Shown: piece by piece, positions 55,737-64,000 of the stretch
Numbering within the stretch: the first letter of the stretch is position 1
Layout: every line of letters begins with the position of its first letter
DNA from: Blastopirellula marina
GTDB lineage: Bacteria; Planctomycetota; Planctomycetia; Pirellulales; Pirellulaceae
Assembly: GCF_002967715.1 (NCBI RefSeq)
Contig: NZ_PUIA01000057.1
Location: 186,001-250,000 of the forward strand
Direction of reading: 5' to 3'
Length of the DNA: 64,000 bases
The notes under the pieces: generated by a model
What the model was told of the DNA's origin: nothing
Seen by the model: only the letters and a program-made list of their open reading frames with translations
Databases searched by the model: none
Made by a program: the position numbers and the translations under genes

Positions 55737-57308
55737 ATGATCCCGATTAACTCTTCCGTATTTGGCTTTTTCTTCTACATCGCAGAACTCAATCGCCAAC
55801 ACCTGGCTACAGCCGTCTGGTTGTTTGCCGTTGGCGTCGTTCTCGGCCTGTTGGCTGTGGCCCTGCTGTGGGCTTTGCTGCTGGCTGTTTCGCCGAAACT
55901 CGGTGGCCGCTGCACGCAAGCGTTGCAAGGTCCCGTATTGATGCCGATTTCGGTCGTGATGGGCATATGGGTCCTCCTGGCCTTCGCGCTGCTGCCGATG
56001 GTGCCCAATTCGATGGAGATCCTCAACTCTCTGAAACAAATCCCGACGACCGGCGAATCCTCGACCGAGATCGTCGTTCCGGTGGCCTCCGGCGAAGTCG
56101 ACCAGTTCGGTAACGTTCCGGCCGAGTCACTTAAAATCACCGTGTTGACCGATCAACTTCGTAAGATCACCGTCGACAGCACCGGTAAGATCGAATTGGT
56201 TGCCCGCTTGGAAGGGACCGATGAAGACGTCGTCGCTTTTGACGTCAGTGGTGGTGAACGCTTCGAATGGCGTCGCGGTGACCGTGGTACGCTGTTACGA
56301 AAAATCCCCGCCGGCGAAACGATCGACCTTTACGCTCGTAACATCACGAACTCGGATATTCAGATGGATATCACCATCGTGACCGAGCCAGAGCACATCG
56401 AAGCCGAATCGATCTTCTTCATCGCAGCCCTCGTCTTCCTGATTTACGGCAGCTACTTTCTGATGGTCTGTGCGTTGCCCAAGATGTCGGCCATTGCCGA
56501 GGCAACCGTCCGTAGCGAAATCTACCAGCTTCTGTTTTTGATCTGTGCGGTCGTGGGCTGCTTGTTCATGGTCGCTTCGATCTACATTCCCTATCAGACC
56601 TTCGGCGAAGACATCAAGGTCCTCAAGCATACCTGCCTGCAGGCCATGATGGTGCTGGGAATCATTGTCGCGATTTGGGCAGCCAGCCGTAGCGTTTCGG
56701 AAGAAATCGAAGGGCGAACCGCTCTCACGCTGCTTTCCAAGCCGGTTAGCCGTCGGCAGTTCGTGCTTGGCAAGTTCGCTGGTATCGCCTGGCTGGTAAG
56801 CGTGCTGTTCATCATGATCAGCTCTGTCTTCGTCGTCGCGGTGGCCCAAAAGCCGATCTTCGACAAGCGCGAAGGAGCGGTCATCGAGTACGAAGGGGAA
56901 AAGGGGGTCACCTGGCAGCTCCTTCACCACGAAGCCATGTCGGTTACCCCTGGCGTGCTGCTGGTTTACATGGAAACCCTGGTTCTCGCTGGCGTCTCGG
57001 TCGCTATTTCAACGCGGCTTCCCATGGTCGCCAACTTCATGCTCACCTTCGGTATTTGGGCCCTAGGGCACTTAACACCGTCCATCATGGAGGCGTCCGT
57101 CGAAGGGTTTGAACCGGTGCAGTTCGTGGCGAGTTTCGTCGCGACCATATTACCGGTGCTCAAGAACTTCGAGATTTACGGTGCCATCTCCGCCGGCCGC
57201 GAAATCCCCATGATGTACATTGCCGGGGCAGCCATGTACACGATCTTGTACGGGGCACTCACGATGCTTTTGGCTCTGATCTTGTTTGAAGATCGCGACC
57301 TGGCATAA
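55737..57308 (+). CDS. ABC-2 type transporter permease
   Basis: The 523-residue protein has two N-terminal membrane segments, an extracytoplasmic beta-rich region of about 150 residues and a C-terminal bundle of about five segments. The typical ABC-2 motif EIEGRTALTLLSKPVSRRQFVLGKF lies near residue 325, in the cytoplasmic coupling region. The ATP-binding partner is not in view. It ends at a bidirectional terminator and stands convergent to the oxidoreductase gene. Confidence 0.85.
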   Translation: MIPINSSVFGFFFYIAELNRQHLATAVWLFAVGVVLGLLAVALLWALLLAVSPKLGGRCTQALQGPVLMPISVVMGIWVLLAFALLPMVPNSMEILNSLKQIPTTGESSTEIVVPVASGEVDQFGNVPAESLKITVLTDQLRKITVDSTGKIELVARLEGTDEDVVAFDVSGGERFEWRRGDRGTLLRKIPAGETIDLYARNITNSDIQMDITIVTEPEHIEAESIFFIAALVFLIYGSYFLMVCALPKMSAIAEATVRSEIYQLLFLICAVVGCLFMVASIYIPYQTFGEDIKVLKHTCLQAMMVLGIIVAIWAASRSVSEEIEGRTALTLLSKPVSRRQFVLGKFAGIAWLVSVLFIMISSVFVVAVAQKPIFDKREGAVIEYEGEKGVTWQLLHHEAMSVTPGVLLVYMETLVLAGVSVAISTRLPMVANFMLTFGIWALGHLTPSIMEASVEGFEPVQFVASFVATILPVLKNFEIYGAISAGREIPMMYIAGAAMYTILYGALTMLLALILFEDRDLA

Positions 57309-57331
57309 CGCCCAGTCACGCAGCAGATAAC

Positions 57332-57365
57332 AAAAAAGCCACCGCACTATGCGGTGGCTTTTTCT
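57332..57365. terminator. bidirectional Rho-independent terminator
   Basis: AAGCCACCGCA (57336-57346) pairs perfectly over 11 bp with TGCGGTGGCTT (57350-57360) across a 3-nt loop. T tracts flank both strands. It separates the convergent ABC-2 permease and oxidoreductase genes. Confidence 0.88.
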
Positions 57366-57386
57366 TTTGAATCGGCAAAGCGAACG

Positions 57387-58466
57387 CTATGCGGCCTTCT
57401 TCGTGGCCACGGCACGCTTGGGCTCGGGACGCATAGTCGGCCCCACCAGATTGAACTTGCCGCCATCCCAGCGATGCTGTTGCACGGCGTCGCTCACCTT
57501 CAAGGCCACCGAAAGTGCTTCACGGGCAGCCTGACCAGTAACCGTCGGCGTCAAACCACGCTGAATGCAATCGGCGAACTCTCGCAGTTCCGCTTCGATC
57601 GCGTTGCCGGGTGCAACTTCAATCTCTTGGCATGGCAGCACGGTCGAGAACAGATTATCCCGTACCCAGTTCTTACCTTCTGCGGAAAGACGATGGACCT
57701 GTGAGGCACCTTGCTTGACAATCTCATCGGCGACAATCGACTTCACCTTGCGAGTCGTAAAGTCGACTCCCACGAAGCCGGCATCGCTGAAGACTTCCAT
57801 GCTCCTCGAAGGGGTGAAGCTCGCTCGCGATGCGGTCAAGTTCGCCACACAGCCGCTGGCAAACGTCAGTCGCGTTTCGACGATGTCTTCGTGCGGGCCA
57901 AATACGGTCAGACCGGTTGCCTGAACGTCGACCACCGGGCTGCGGACCAGAGACAACACCAGGTCGATGTCGTGAATCATCAAGTCGAGCGTTACACCGA
58001 CGTCTACCGAACGGAACGTGTAACCGCTGGTGCGTTCACCGCGAATAAAACGAGGCGATTCCACTTTCTTGGAAGCTTCGCGAAACGCGGGATTGAAGCG
58101 TTCGACATGGCCAACCTGCAGCACACTCCGGTGATGCTCGGCCAAGTCAATCAACTCGTCGGCGTCTTCCGTGGTAAGCGTGATCGGCTTCTCGATCAAA
58201 ACGTGCTTGCCGGCGTTGAGCAGCGGCACGGCAACATCTTTATGATAGAGCGTCGGAGTGGCGATGACGGCGGCGTCGATCTTGGATGCGATTTCGCTGA
58301 CGTCGTCATAGCCCTTGATCTTGTGCTCTTTGCAGAAAGCATCTCGAGCTTCCTTGGCCGGATCGACAACGCCGACCAGCTTGAATGCCGAGATCCCTTT
58401 CGCCAACTTGGCGTGGATTTTGCCCAGATGGCCGGTCCCAATGACCGCGAGTCGTACCTGACGCAT
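57387..58466 (-). CDS. Gfo/Idh/MocA oxidoreductase, possibly GnnA-like
   Basis: The 359-residue protein has a Rossmann NAD motif GTGHLGKIH near residues 10-18, the family's EKPITLT near 95-101, and a VGHVERFNPA segment. This last motif is typical of sugar-nucleotide 3-dehydrogenases of the WlbA/GnnA group. GnnA oxidises UDP-GlcNAc in the pathway to amide-linked lipid A. It follows lpxC by 55 bp on the same strand, a context that supports a lipid A role. Start ATG 58466 has AGAGGAAG 7 bp upstream. Confidence 0.82.
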   Translation of the reverse strand: MRQVRLAVIGTGHLGKIHAKLAKGISAFKLVGVVDPAKEARDAFCKEHKIKGYDDVSEIASKIDAAVIATPTLYHKDVAVPLLNAGKHVLIEKPITLTTEDADELIDLAEHHRSVLQVGHVERFNPAFREASKKVESPRFIRGERTSGYTFRSVDVGVTLDLMIHDIDLVLSLVRSPVVDVQATGLTVFGPHEDIVETRLTFASGCVANLTASRASFTPSRSMEVFSDAGFVGVDFTTRKVKSIVADEIVKQGASQVHRLSAEGKNWVRDNLFSTVLPCQEIEVAPGNAIEAELREFADCIQRGLTPTVTGQAAREALSVALKVSDAVQQHRWDGGKFNLVGPTMRPEPKRAVATKKAA

Positions 58467-58521
58467 TGCCAACTTCCTCTGCTTAGGTCGCACGGCGTTA
58501 CGAAGCGTTCATTTGCGAAAA

Positions 58522-59427
58522 TCAGGCGGTCCGCCGCGACAAATAGGCAACCTGATTTTCCTTCAGCAGCTGTTTGACCAGCTCTGCGTTGAAACGATGG
58601 CCACTACGATTGGCGATGATCGTTCCCTGGATATCACAACCGGCCAGGGCCATGTCTCCGACAAGGTCAAGAACTTTGTGTCGTACACATTCGTCCTCGA
58701 AGCGGAGTTCGTTGTCGATCGGGCCTTCCGGACCGAAAACTAACAACTCACTAAAATCGACGTGCGTCCCCAGCCCTTGCTGACGCAGCCATTCTGCCTC
58801 TTGAAGTAGCAAAAAAGTGCGTGCCGGAGCTAGTTCATTTTGGAAATATTCGGGGCTGACTTTGCCTTCGAGTGTCTCGCGACCGATAAGCCCTTCGTTG
58901 CCGAAATCTAAGCGATACTTAAACTTCATCCGCTTCGACCCATTCGGGCGGGCTTCAACCCAGCACTCGTCATCACCCACGCGAACCACTTCCGAAATTG
59001 TCAGAATGGCTCGCGGAGCGGTCTGTGTTTCAATGCCGGCAGCCAGGATCTGCTCGACGTAGTCTTTAGCAGAACCATCCATGCCAGGCATCTCGGCCGA
59101 AGTGACATGAACGTAGCAATTGTCGACCTGCAGGCCGGCGAGCGAGGCCAAAACATGTTCAACCATCTCAACCGTTGCTCCCTGGCAAACCAGGTTTGTA
59201 CGGCGAGGAACTTCCACCCGGTAATCAACCAGGGCCGGAATTTGCGGCGAGCCTTCCAGGTCTTCACGAATGAAGACAACGCCGGTGTCTTCCGGGGCCG
59301 GCTCGAAGCGAACAGTCACTTCCTTGCCGCTCCAGTAGCCGCGTCCCGAGACGGATGCGGAGGCCTTAAGAGTTTGTTGAAGTCGTGCGATCGGTTCGCC
59401 ATTATTGGCGAGGGATGCGGAGTTCAT
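58522..59427 (-). CDS. lpxC: UDP-3-O-acyl-GlcNAc deacetylase LpxC
   Basis: LpxC catalyses the committed step of lipid A synthesis, removal of acetyl from UDP-3-O-acyl-GlcNAc. The 301-residue length is normal. Zinc/catalytic motifs are intact: MVEHVLASLAGL (Glu and His), RHKVLDLVGDMAL (His and Asp) and RSGHRFNAELV (His). It sits between the skp/ompH and GnnA-like genes, which is a lipid A and outer-membrane cluster. 109 bp and a hairpin (59474-59505) separate it from skp. Confidence 0.95.
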   Translation of the reverse strand: MNSASLANNGEPIARLQQTLKASASVSGRGYWSGKEVTVRFEPAPEDTGVVFIREDLEGSPQIPALVDYRVEVPRRTNLVCQGATVEMVEHVLASLAGLQVDNCYVHVTSAEMPGMDGSAKDYVEQILAAGIETQTAPRAILTISEVVRVGDDECWVEARPNGSKRMKFKYRLDFGNEGLIGRETLEGKVSPEYFQNELAPARTFLLLQEAEWLRQQGLGTHVDFSELLVFGPEGPIDNELRFEDECVRHKVLDLVGDMALAGCDIQGTIIANRSGHRFNAELVKQLLKENQVAYLSRRTA

Positions 59428-59471
59428 AGAAGCAAAATCTAGCCAATAGCGGCGAAGAAGATTTTAAAGCG

Positions 59472-59505
59472 AAAAAGGCGAGACCAACCTTGCGGCCTCG
59501 CCTTT
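59472..59505 (-). terminator. Rho-independent terminator after skp/ompH
   Basis: AAAGGCGAG (59474-59482) pairs with CTCGCCTTT (59497-59505) and, on the minus strand, continues into TTTTT. It ends the skp/ompH unit before lpxC. Confidence 0.7.
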
Positions 59506-59536
59506 GTTCGTTGTACCCATCAAATGCGAGTCCGAC

Positions 59537-60157
59537 TTAGAAGCGAGGTTGTGGAACCTGGCTGCCAGGAGCGGCTGCGTTGCGCTGAACACCGTTGTTC
59601 AGGATGTTCAGAATGTCGTAGGTGATGTCGATCTGGTTTTGGTAGATCACCGGACGATTGACACCTTCCAGAACCGATTGACGGTTGGTGGGATCAATTT
59701 CGTTGCTGTTGTAACGCAGCACCAAGGTGATGTTGTGACGCTGAGCGAAGGTCGAAACCGTCTGGGTCACCTGGTTGTAGGTGTTGAAGTAAACGCGAGC
59801 TTCGCGTTCCATGAATTCCTTCTTCTGCAAACCAACTTTGACTTGCAGGTCGGCCTGAACCTTGGCCATGCGTTCTTCCAGGGCTTTGTATTCCGGAGTA
59901 CCGGCTTTGTAACCCTGCAGTTCTTCGACCATCTTCTTCATCTGGTCGCGATCTTGCGTCAGAGCCTGCTCTGCGGCATCGACCGATTCCTTCAATTCGT
60001 CCATTTGCTTCTTGAACAAAGCATGGTTCTTGAAGATGACCGGGATGTCGATCACGGCAATGTTACCGGCACTGGCCTGCTGGGCCGAGGCAGTGCTGAC
60101 TTGACAGAAAGCGGTCAACGCGACCGCGACACAGAAACAAGAGAGAATTCGCTTCAC
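59537..60157 (-). CDS. OmpH/Skp-family periplasmic chaperone
   Basis: The 206-residue protein has a signal peptide (cleavage near TASA) and then a long charged helical region with heptad-like repeats (residues about 45-130). The flanking beta segments, AVIDIPVIF and TLVLRYNS, are typical of Skp/OmpH chaperones that escort outer-membrane proteins. GTG 60157 is the best start because AAGGAG lies 8 bp before it and the signal peptide follows at once. In-frame upstream codons lack support. Confidence 0.88.
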   Translation of the reverse strand: MKRILSCFCVAVALTAFCQVSTASAQQASAGNIAVIDIPVIFKNHALFKKQMDELKESVDAAEQALTQDRDQMKKMVEELQGYKAGTPEYKALEERMAKVQADLQVKVGLQKKEFMEREARVYFNTYNQVTQTVSTFAQRHNITLVLRYNSNEIDPTNRQSVLEGVNRPVIYQNQIDITYDILNILNNGVQRNAAAPGSQVPQPRF

Positions 60158-60511
60158 TTTCAGCACTCCTTGCTGGACAAAACTGGTCCTCATGACCATC
60201 TCGTGGATCAGCCCATGGCGGGTGGCTGCCACGGAACAATAAAACGATTGCGTTATCGCCGTCTGAACGGGAAAGTCGCGACATTTTGCCGAAGTGCCGC
60301 GATCTCGTAAAGTGCAATCTGAGTATTTTCTTGCCTCGCACTTTTCGGCCCCAGTTTAGACCTACGCGAGATTACTACGCCCTATCGGCAAACGTGGTTC
60401 GCCGCGCGTGTAGAAAACACGATTTGCCCGGCGAATCCCAGCCGATCCGGCGGCTAGCAGGGGCTCTCATAGATACCCATGCTCACCGGTCTCTCCAGAT
60501 TCAAACGACTG
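60158..60511. other. 354-bp intergenic region upstream of skp/ompH
   Basis: I see no gene or RNA. The region lies between the stop of the M28 peptidase gene and the start of skp/ompH on the same strand and presumably holds the latter's promoter. Confidence 0.45.
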
Positions 60512-62533
60512 CTATCGTGGGGGTGCCAGCGTCACGGTCAGCTTCACTTCTTTGCCGTCACGCAGAACGATCACCTCGACCTTATCTCCCCCCTTAAATT
60601 TCCGCAGGGCCGCATCAAAGTCTTCGAGCCCTCCGATTCGATTTCCCCCGAGATCGATCAGGATATCACCACCCTTGATGCCGGCTTCTGCCGCGGGACT
60701 GCCTGGGCTGGAGCCTTGAATACCGTATCCTTTGCCCACCACGGTAAAGTCAGGAATGCTGCCGAAATAGGGACGAGATCCGCCTCGCATCTCAGGCTGC
60801 TTGCTTTCGACGGCAACGTACTTCGGTCGATCGTCCGCTTTGTCGATCGCCAACAGAAAGTCGATCCCGTAGTCGATAATCCGGGCCATCCCTTCGTAGT
60901 TGATCTTATCGGCATCGTCACTGGGGCGGTGATAGTCGTTGTGAGTCCCCGTAAACAGGGCCAGCACCGGCATTTGCTTGGCATAAAACGACGAGTGATC
61001 ACTCGGACCGAACCCGCCTGGATCTTTGGTCAATTCGAACTTGTGCTTCTCATTCAACCGATCCAACAGAGGCTCGAACATTTCGGCCGTGCCACTTCCC
61101 ATGGCAATCAACTTGTTCTCGTCCAGTCGCCCCACCATATCCATGTTGAACATCATGAGCGTCTTTTCGAGCGGAATGACTGGCTCTTTCACATAGTGGG
61201 CACTGCCCAGCAGCCCCTCTTCTTCGCCGGTGAAAGCAATTACCAGGATGCGATGACGAAGCTGATCCTTCTTGGCCATCAAACGCCGAGTCACCTCCAG
61301 CAGTGCGGTCGTGCCGGAGGCGTTATCGTCGGCACCGTTATGTATCTCGTGCGTTAGCGGTGCCAGGCTGCCAGAGCCCCCCATGCCGAGGTGATCGTAG
61401 TGGGCACCGATGACAATCACTTCATCCGAGGTTGCGTTGGGGGCCTCGATCAGGCCAATCACGTTGCGAATGGTCGCTTTCTCGCGAACGATATCAGCTT
61501 CGCCGACCGCTTTCCAACTTCCCAGCGGCCCCACAACGGGCTTCAACGTGTGATCGATCCCCACTTCGATTGTGCTAAGCGGTTTCCCGAATTGCTTTTC
61601 AATCAGCGGTTCGAAGACACTTCGTTTGGCGAATAGAACGGGAAAGTTAGGCCGGCTCGATTCGGCCCCTGCTCCGGTCAGCGGAATTACTTCATCCAGC
61701 CCTTGCTCGAGTTGTTCGCCATACTCGGCAATCTTCTTGCTTAGCGTCGTGACGGCACCCAAGTAAGCTTCGATCTCTTCAGGCGAATGCTTTTCCTGAG
61801 CGGCATATTCCTGCTGGCGTTTAACCAGTTCGGCAACGGCTCCGTCAAAGGCCGATTGAACATGAGCACGAATCTCGTCGAGGCCTTGGGCATCGTTAAT
61901 GAAGATTACGCCAGCCGCCCCTTGTTGATAGGCATTCGAGATCTTGCGGCTGAACAACGCATGCTGCGATGCCCGCGCGCCGTCAAACACGCTATGCGGG
62001 TTGGACTGTTGCGGCTCTTTCCGCAGGATGACGACAAACTTTCCTTTCACGTCGAGGTCGGCGTATTCGTCGTATTCCAGTTTCGGAGCCGAAATGCCGT
62101 ACCCCACGAAAACGAGTGGTGCGTCGAATTTGCTGCTTCCCCCCACCGCGAGAGGAGTAAAGTCTGCACCCAACTTTAGCTCTTGGGTTTCCTCGCCGGA
62201 GACCAGCTTCAGCACATTTTTTTGCGGCGAGCCCATTTCGGACGACACATTGACTTCAAACTCTTGAAACGGCGTGCCGTTAACCAGGTCCGTTTTCAAA
62301 CCGATGGCTTCAAACTGCCTGGCGATAAACTGGGCAGCTTCTTCCAGCCCATCACTGCCGATTCCGCGTCCTTCTAGCTTGTCGGAAGCCAGGTAGCCTA
62401 GCGTTTCTTTCAAGGCACCGACCTTCGTCGATTCAGAAGCGGCAGCCGCCGCATCCTCGGCCAGCAGGCCACAGGGCGTCGACAGAAGTAGCAAAAGGAA
62501 GAACGCTGGCGAGAACCGGGTCATATTGAGCAT
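60512..62533 (-). CDS. secreted PA–M28–PDZ zinc aminopeptidase
   Basis: The protein of about 673 residues has a signal peptide (cleavage near GLLA) and an M28 zinc-peptidase domain with metal ligands GAHYDHLG, GADDNASG, FTGEEEGLLG, NMDMVG and a final GTHNDYHRPSDD. A protease-associated (PA) insert lies near residues 130-220 and a C-terminal PDZ-like domain near 585-673 (GSPAAEAGIKGGDILIDLGG). Such enzymes release amino acids or dipeptides outside the cell. Start ATG 62533 or 62524; neither has a strong ribosome binding site. Confidence 0.9.
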   Translation of the reverse strand: MLNMTRFSPAFFLLLLLSTPCGLLAEDAAAAASESTKVGALKETLGYLASDKLEGRGIGSDGLEEAAQFIARQFEAIGLKTDLVNGTPFQEFEVNVSSEMGSPQKNVLKLVSGEETQELKLGADFTPLAVGGSSKFDAPLVFVGYGISAPKLEYDEYADLDVKGKFVVILRKEPQQSNPHSVFDGARASQHALFSRKISNAYQQGAAGVIFINDAQGLDEIRAHVQSAFDGAVAELVKRQQEYAAQEKHSPEEIEAYLGAVTTLSKKIAEYGEQLEQGLDEVIPLTGAGAESSRPNFPVLFAKRSVFEPLIEKQFGKPLSTIEVGIDHTLKPVVGPLGSWKAVGEADIVREKATIRNVIGLIEAPNATSDEVIVIGAHYDHLGMGGSGSLAPLTHEIHNGADDNASGTTALLEVTRRLMAKKDQLRHRILVIAFTGEEEGLLGSAHYVKEPVIPLEKTLMMFNMDMVGRLDENKLIAMGSGTAEMFEPLLDRLNEKHKFELTKDPGGFGPSDHSSFYAKQMPVLALFTGTHNDYHRPSDDADKINYEGMARIIDYGIDFLLAIDKADDRPKYVAVESKQPEMRGGSRPYFGSIPDFTVVGKGYGIQGSSPGSPAAEAGIKGGDILIDLGGNRIGGLEDFDAALRKFKGGDKVEVIVLRDGKEVKLTVTLAPPR

Positions 62534-62727
62534 GGATGCGTATTCCGCAAAGGAGAGATTCACCGATTTAGGGGAAGTTGGGCAACCTTCGATTCTTTTC
62601 CGTAGGGCACGCGGCGTCAACCATTGCGATAGCGCATTGCCAGCGGATAGCCAATCGTCGTAAAATCATATCCGAGTTGAGTTTCAACACGTTCTGTCCG
62701 TCGAGTCGTTTCCCCGAGAATTCCAGT

Positions 62728-64000
62728 TTGGCTTCACTATTTGTCATCCAAGGCGACGACCAGGGACGCCGGTTCGAGTTGTCCCGCGATATGATCTCGA
62801 TCGGTCGAGATCGCGGGAACGAAATCGTTCTGCACGACACGGAGATTTCCCGTCGGCATGCCGAGATTCGCACGACAAAGGACGGCTTCATGCTGGTCGA
62901 CCTGCAAAGCTCGAACGGCTGCTATGTCAATCAGAAGCGTGTTTCCGAATGCCAACTGACCCATGGCGATCGCTTGCAGTTGGGCCATACTCTGATGATT
63001 TTCACGCATACGGCAACTGCTCCGGCGACACGCCCAATCAGCGTGAGCCTGCAGGAACGCCACCGCGAAGGCTCGCGAATCATTCACTCGATTCGCCACG
63101 AAGAAGGGAGCCAGATCTTTCTCCCTTCCGAACTTCGCGAGCCAGGCGAATCGCAGCACCTGCAAGACAACCTGCAACTGATCTACGATACCGCTTTAGC
63201 TGTCAGCCGCACGCTGGACATCGAACAACTGCTCGACTACTTGCTGGGTCTGATCTTTAACTGGGTCGAAGCAGACCGCGCGTGCATCGTGCTGATTGAT
63301 TCGCAAACCAAAAACCCAGAAGCCAAAGCACAGCGGGTACGCGAAGGACGCGCCGGGGTCGACGAATCGATCACCATCAGCCGCACGATCCTCGATTACG
63401 TACTGACCAATCGCGAAGGAGTGCTGACCTCCGACGCCCAGGACGATCAGCGCTGGTCCCCGGAAGGAAGCATTATCAATAGCGGTGTGAACGAAGCGAT
63501 CTGCGTTCCCATGCAAGGCCGCTACGGCATCGTTGGTGCTATCTATATCGATACGTTCATCCCGCCTGACATGACGTCGCAGTCGGTCGCGAAGTCGCGT
63601 TTCACCGAAGAACACTTGAAGTTAATGATTGCGATCGCTCATCAGGCAGCCTTGGCCGTGGAAGACACCCACTATTACTCGGCGGTGGTGCGTAGCGAAC
63701 GCCTGGCGGCCATGGGGCAAGCGGTCGCCGCTATTTCGCACCACGTGAAGAACATCCTGCAAGGGATTCACGGCGGCAGCTATATCATCGAAGAAGGGAT
63801 CAAGTCGGGCAAAATGGATGTCGTTCAGCACGGCTGGGGCATCGTTTCCCGCAACCAGGACCGCATTGCCCACCTGGTGATGGACATGCTTTCTTTCAGC
63901 AAGGAACGCGAACCAGACCGCAGCAATGCCTCGCTCAACGACGTCGTCGAAGACGTCGTCAACCTGATGCGAGCACGGGCGAAGGAGAACAGCGTCCTGC
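62728..64000 (+). CDS. FHA–GAF–histidine kinase (3' truncated by window edge)
   Basis: The frame is open from 62728 to the window end (424 codons). An FHA domain (about residues 1-90) has SIGRDRGNEIVL, SRRHAEIR and SSNGCYVN motifs for phosphothreonine binding. A GAF domain follows (about 150-310), then a HisKA segment AAMGQAVAAISHHVKNILQG with His338 or His339 as candidate phosphoacceptors. The ATPase domain lies past the edge. It may link Ser/Thr phosphorylation to a two-component route. TTG 62728 is chosen because the product then begins with the usual FHA start (MASLFVIQG); support from a ribosome binding site is weak. Confidence 0.87.
   Translation, partial: MASLFVIQGDDQGRRFELSRDMISIGRDRGNEIVLHDTEISRRHAEIRTTKDGFMLVDLQSSNGCYVNQKRVSECQLTHGDRLQLGHTLMIFTHTATAPATRPISVSLQERHREGSRIIHSIRHEEGSQIFLPSELREPGESQHLQDNLQLIYDTALAVSRTLDIEQLLDYLLGLIFNWVEADRACIVLIDSQTKNPEAKAQRVREGRAGVDESITISRTILDYVLTNREGVLTSDAQDDQRWSPEGSIINSGVNEAICVPMQGRYGIVGAIYIDTFIPPDMTSQSVAKSRFTEEHLKLMIAIAHQAALAVEDTHYYSAVVRSERLAAMGQAVAAISHHVKNILQGIHGGSYIIEEGIKSGKMDVVQHGWGIVSRNQDRIAHLVMDMLSFSKEREPDRSNASLNDVVEDVVNLMRARAKENSVL

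Noticed and set aside
57711-58577. 288-codon plus-strand frame antisense to the oxidoreductase and lpxC end
   Set aside because: Overlaps two real genes; no features.
59504-60310. 268-codon plus-strand frame antisense to skp/ompH
   Set aside because: Hydrophobic-looking but explained by the reverse complement of a coiled-coil coding sequence.
60479-61357. 292-codon plus-strand frame antisense to the M28 peptidase
   Set aside because: Shadow of a gene with clear zinc ligands and PDZ domain; no independent support.

Overview
The window reads as chromosomal DNA of a planctomycete, most likely of the Pirellulales (Blastopirellula/Bremerella-like). The grounds are inference from content: prepilin-type and very large GspK-like proteins in tandem, a moxR–DUF58–transglutaminase operon, a formylglycine sulfatase, a Ser/Thr kinase with a beta-helix-like ectodomain, an atypical CX4CH heme-type motif, small secreted proteins of a planctomycete type, and an outer-membrane set (Skp/OmpH, LpxC). 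The DNA is evenly composed and densely coding. I see no transposase, prophage, CRISPR array or rRNA; one tRNA gene is present.

Layout. 1-8058 (+): the end of a pilus/pseudopilin-type operon with a partial gene, a prepilin and a 1,937-residue GspK-like protein, closed by a terminator. 8259-9350 (+): ychF. 9340-14057 (-): moxR, DUF58 and a TgpA-like membrane transglutaminase. 14564-18678: a CelD/FemAB-like acyltransferase facing a TPR-CHAT protein that has lost its catalytic dyad. 19046-23663: two small lipoproteins, a secreted alpha/beta hydrolase, a tandem transglutaminase pair whose first member has lost Cys and His, and a redoxin. 23833-28949 (-): a redoxin lipoprotein and a tightly overlapping operon of beta-CASP nuclease, LOG-family protein and pteridine-reductase-like SDR. 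29055-32605: a nucleotidyltransferase-like protein and an acyltransferase-ACP-ligase fusion. 32850-36598 (+): hydroxyproline-epimerase-like and D-amino-acid-oxidase-like genes followed by a sulfatase. 36595-43336: mutS, a zinc-ribbon protein, an 85-residue protein, tRNA-Val, a membrane protein, an aldose epimerase and a small cytochrome. 43635-47085 (-): an oligopeptide importer (binding protein and two permeases, no ATPase in view). 47183-53390 (-): Ser/Thr kinase, rsgA, ftsH. 53570-57308: NUDIX, a CX4CH protein, acylphosphatase, an ABC-2 permease. 57387-60157 (-): an oxidoreductase possibly related to GnnA, lpxC, skp/ompH. 60512-62533 (-): a PA-M28-PDZ peptidase. 62728-end (+): an FHA-GAF-histidine kinase that runs off the window.

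The main themes are cell-envelope biology (pilus-like secretion, lipid A and outer-membrane assembly, secreted redox proteins, peptidases, sulfatase) and signalling (kinase, FHA-GAF-HK). Most intergenic gaps are short, several convergent pairs share a 4-bp stop-codon overlap, and hairpins with T tracts close many units. I do not see a clearly new complete system. The best candidates for undescribed biology are the two degenerate-enzyme cases (TPR-CHAT without His/Cys; the inactive/active transglutaminase pair) and the giant GspK-like protein.
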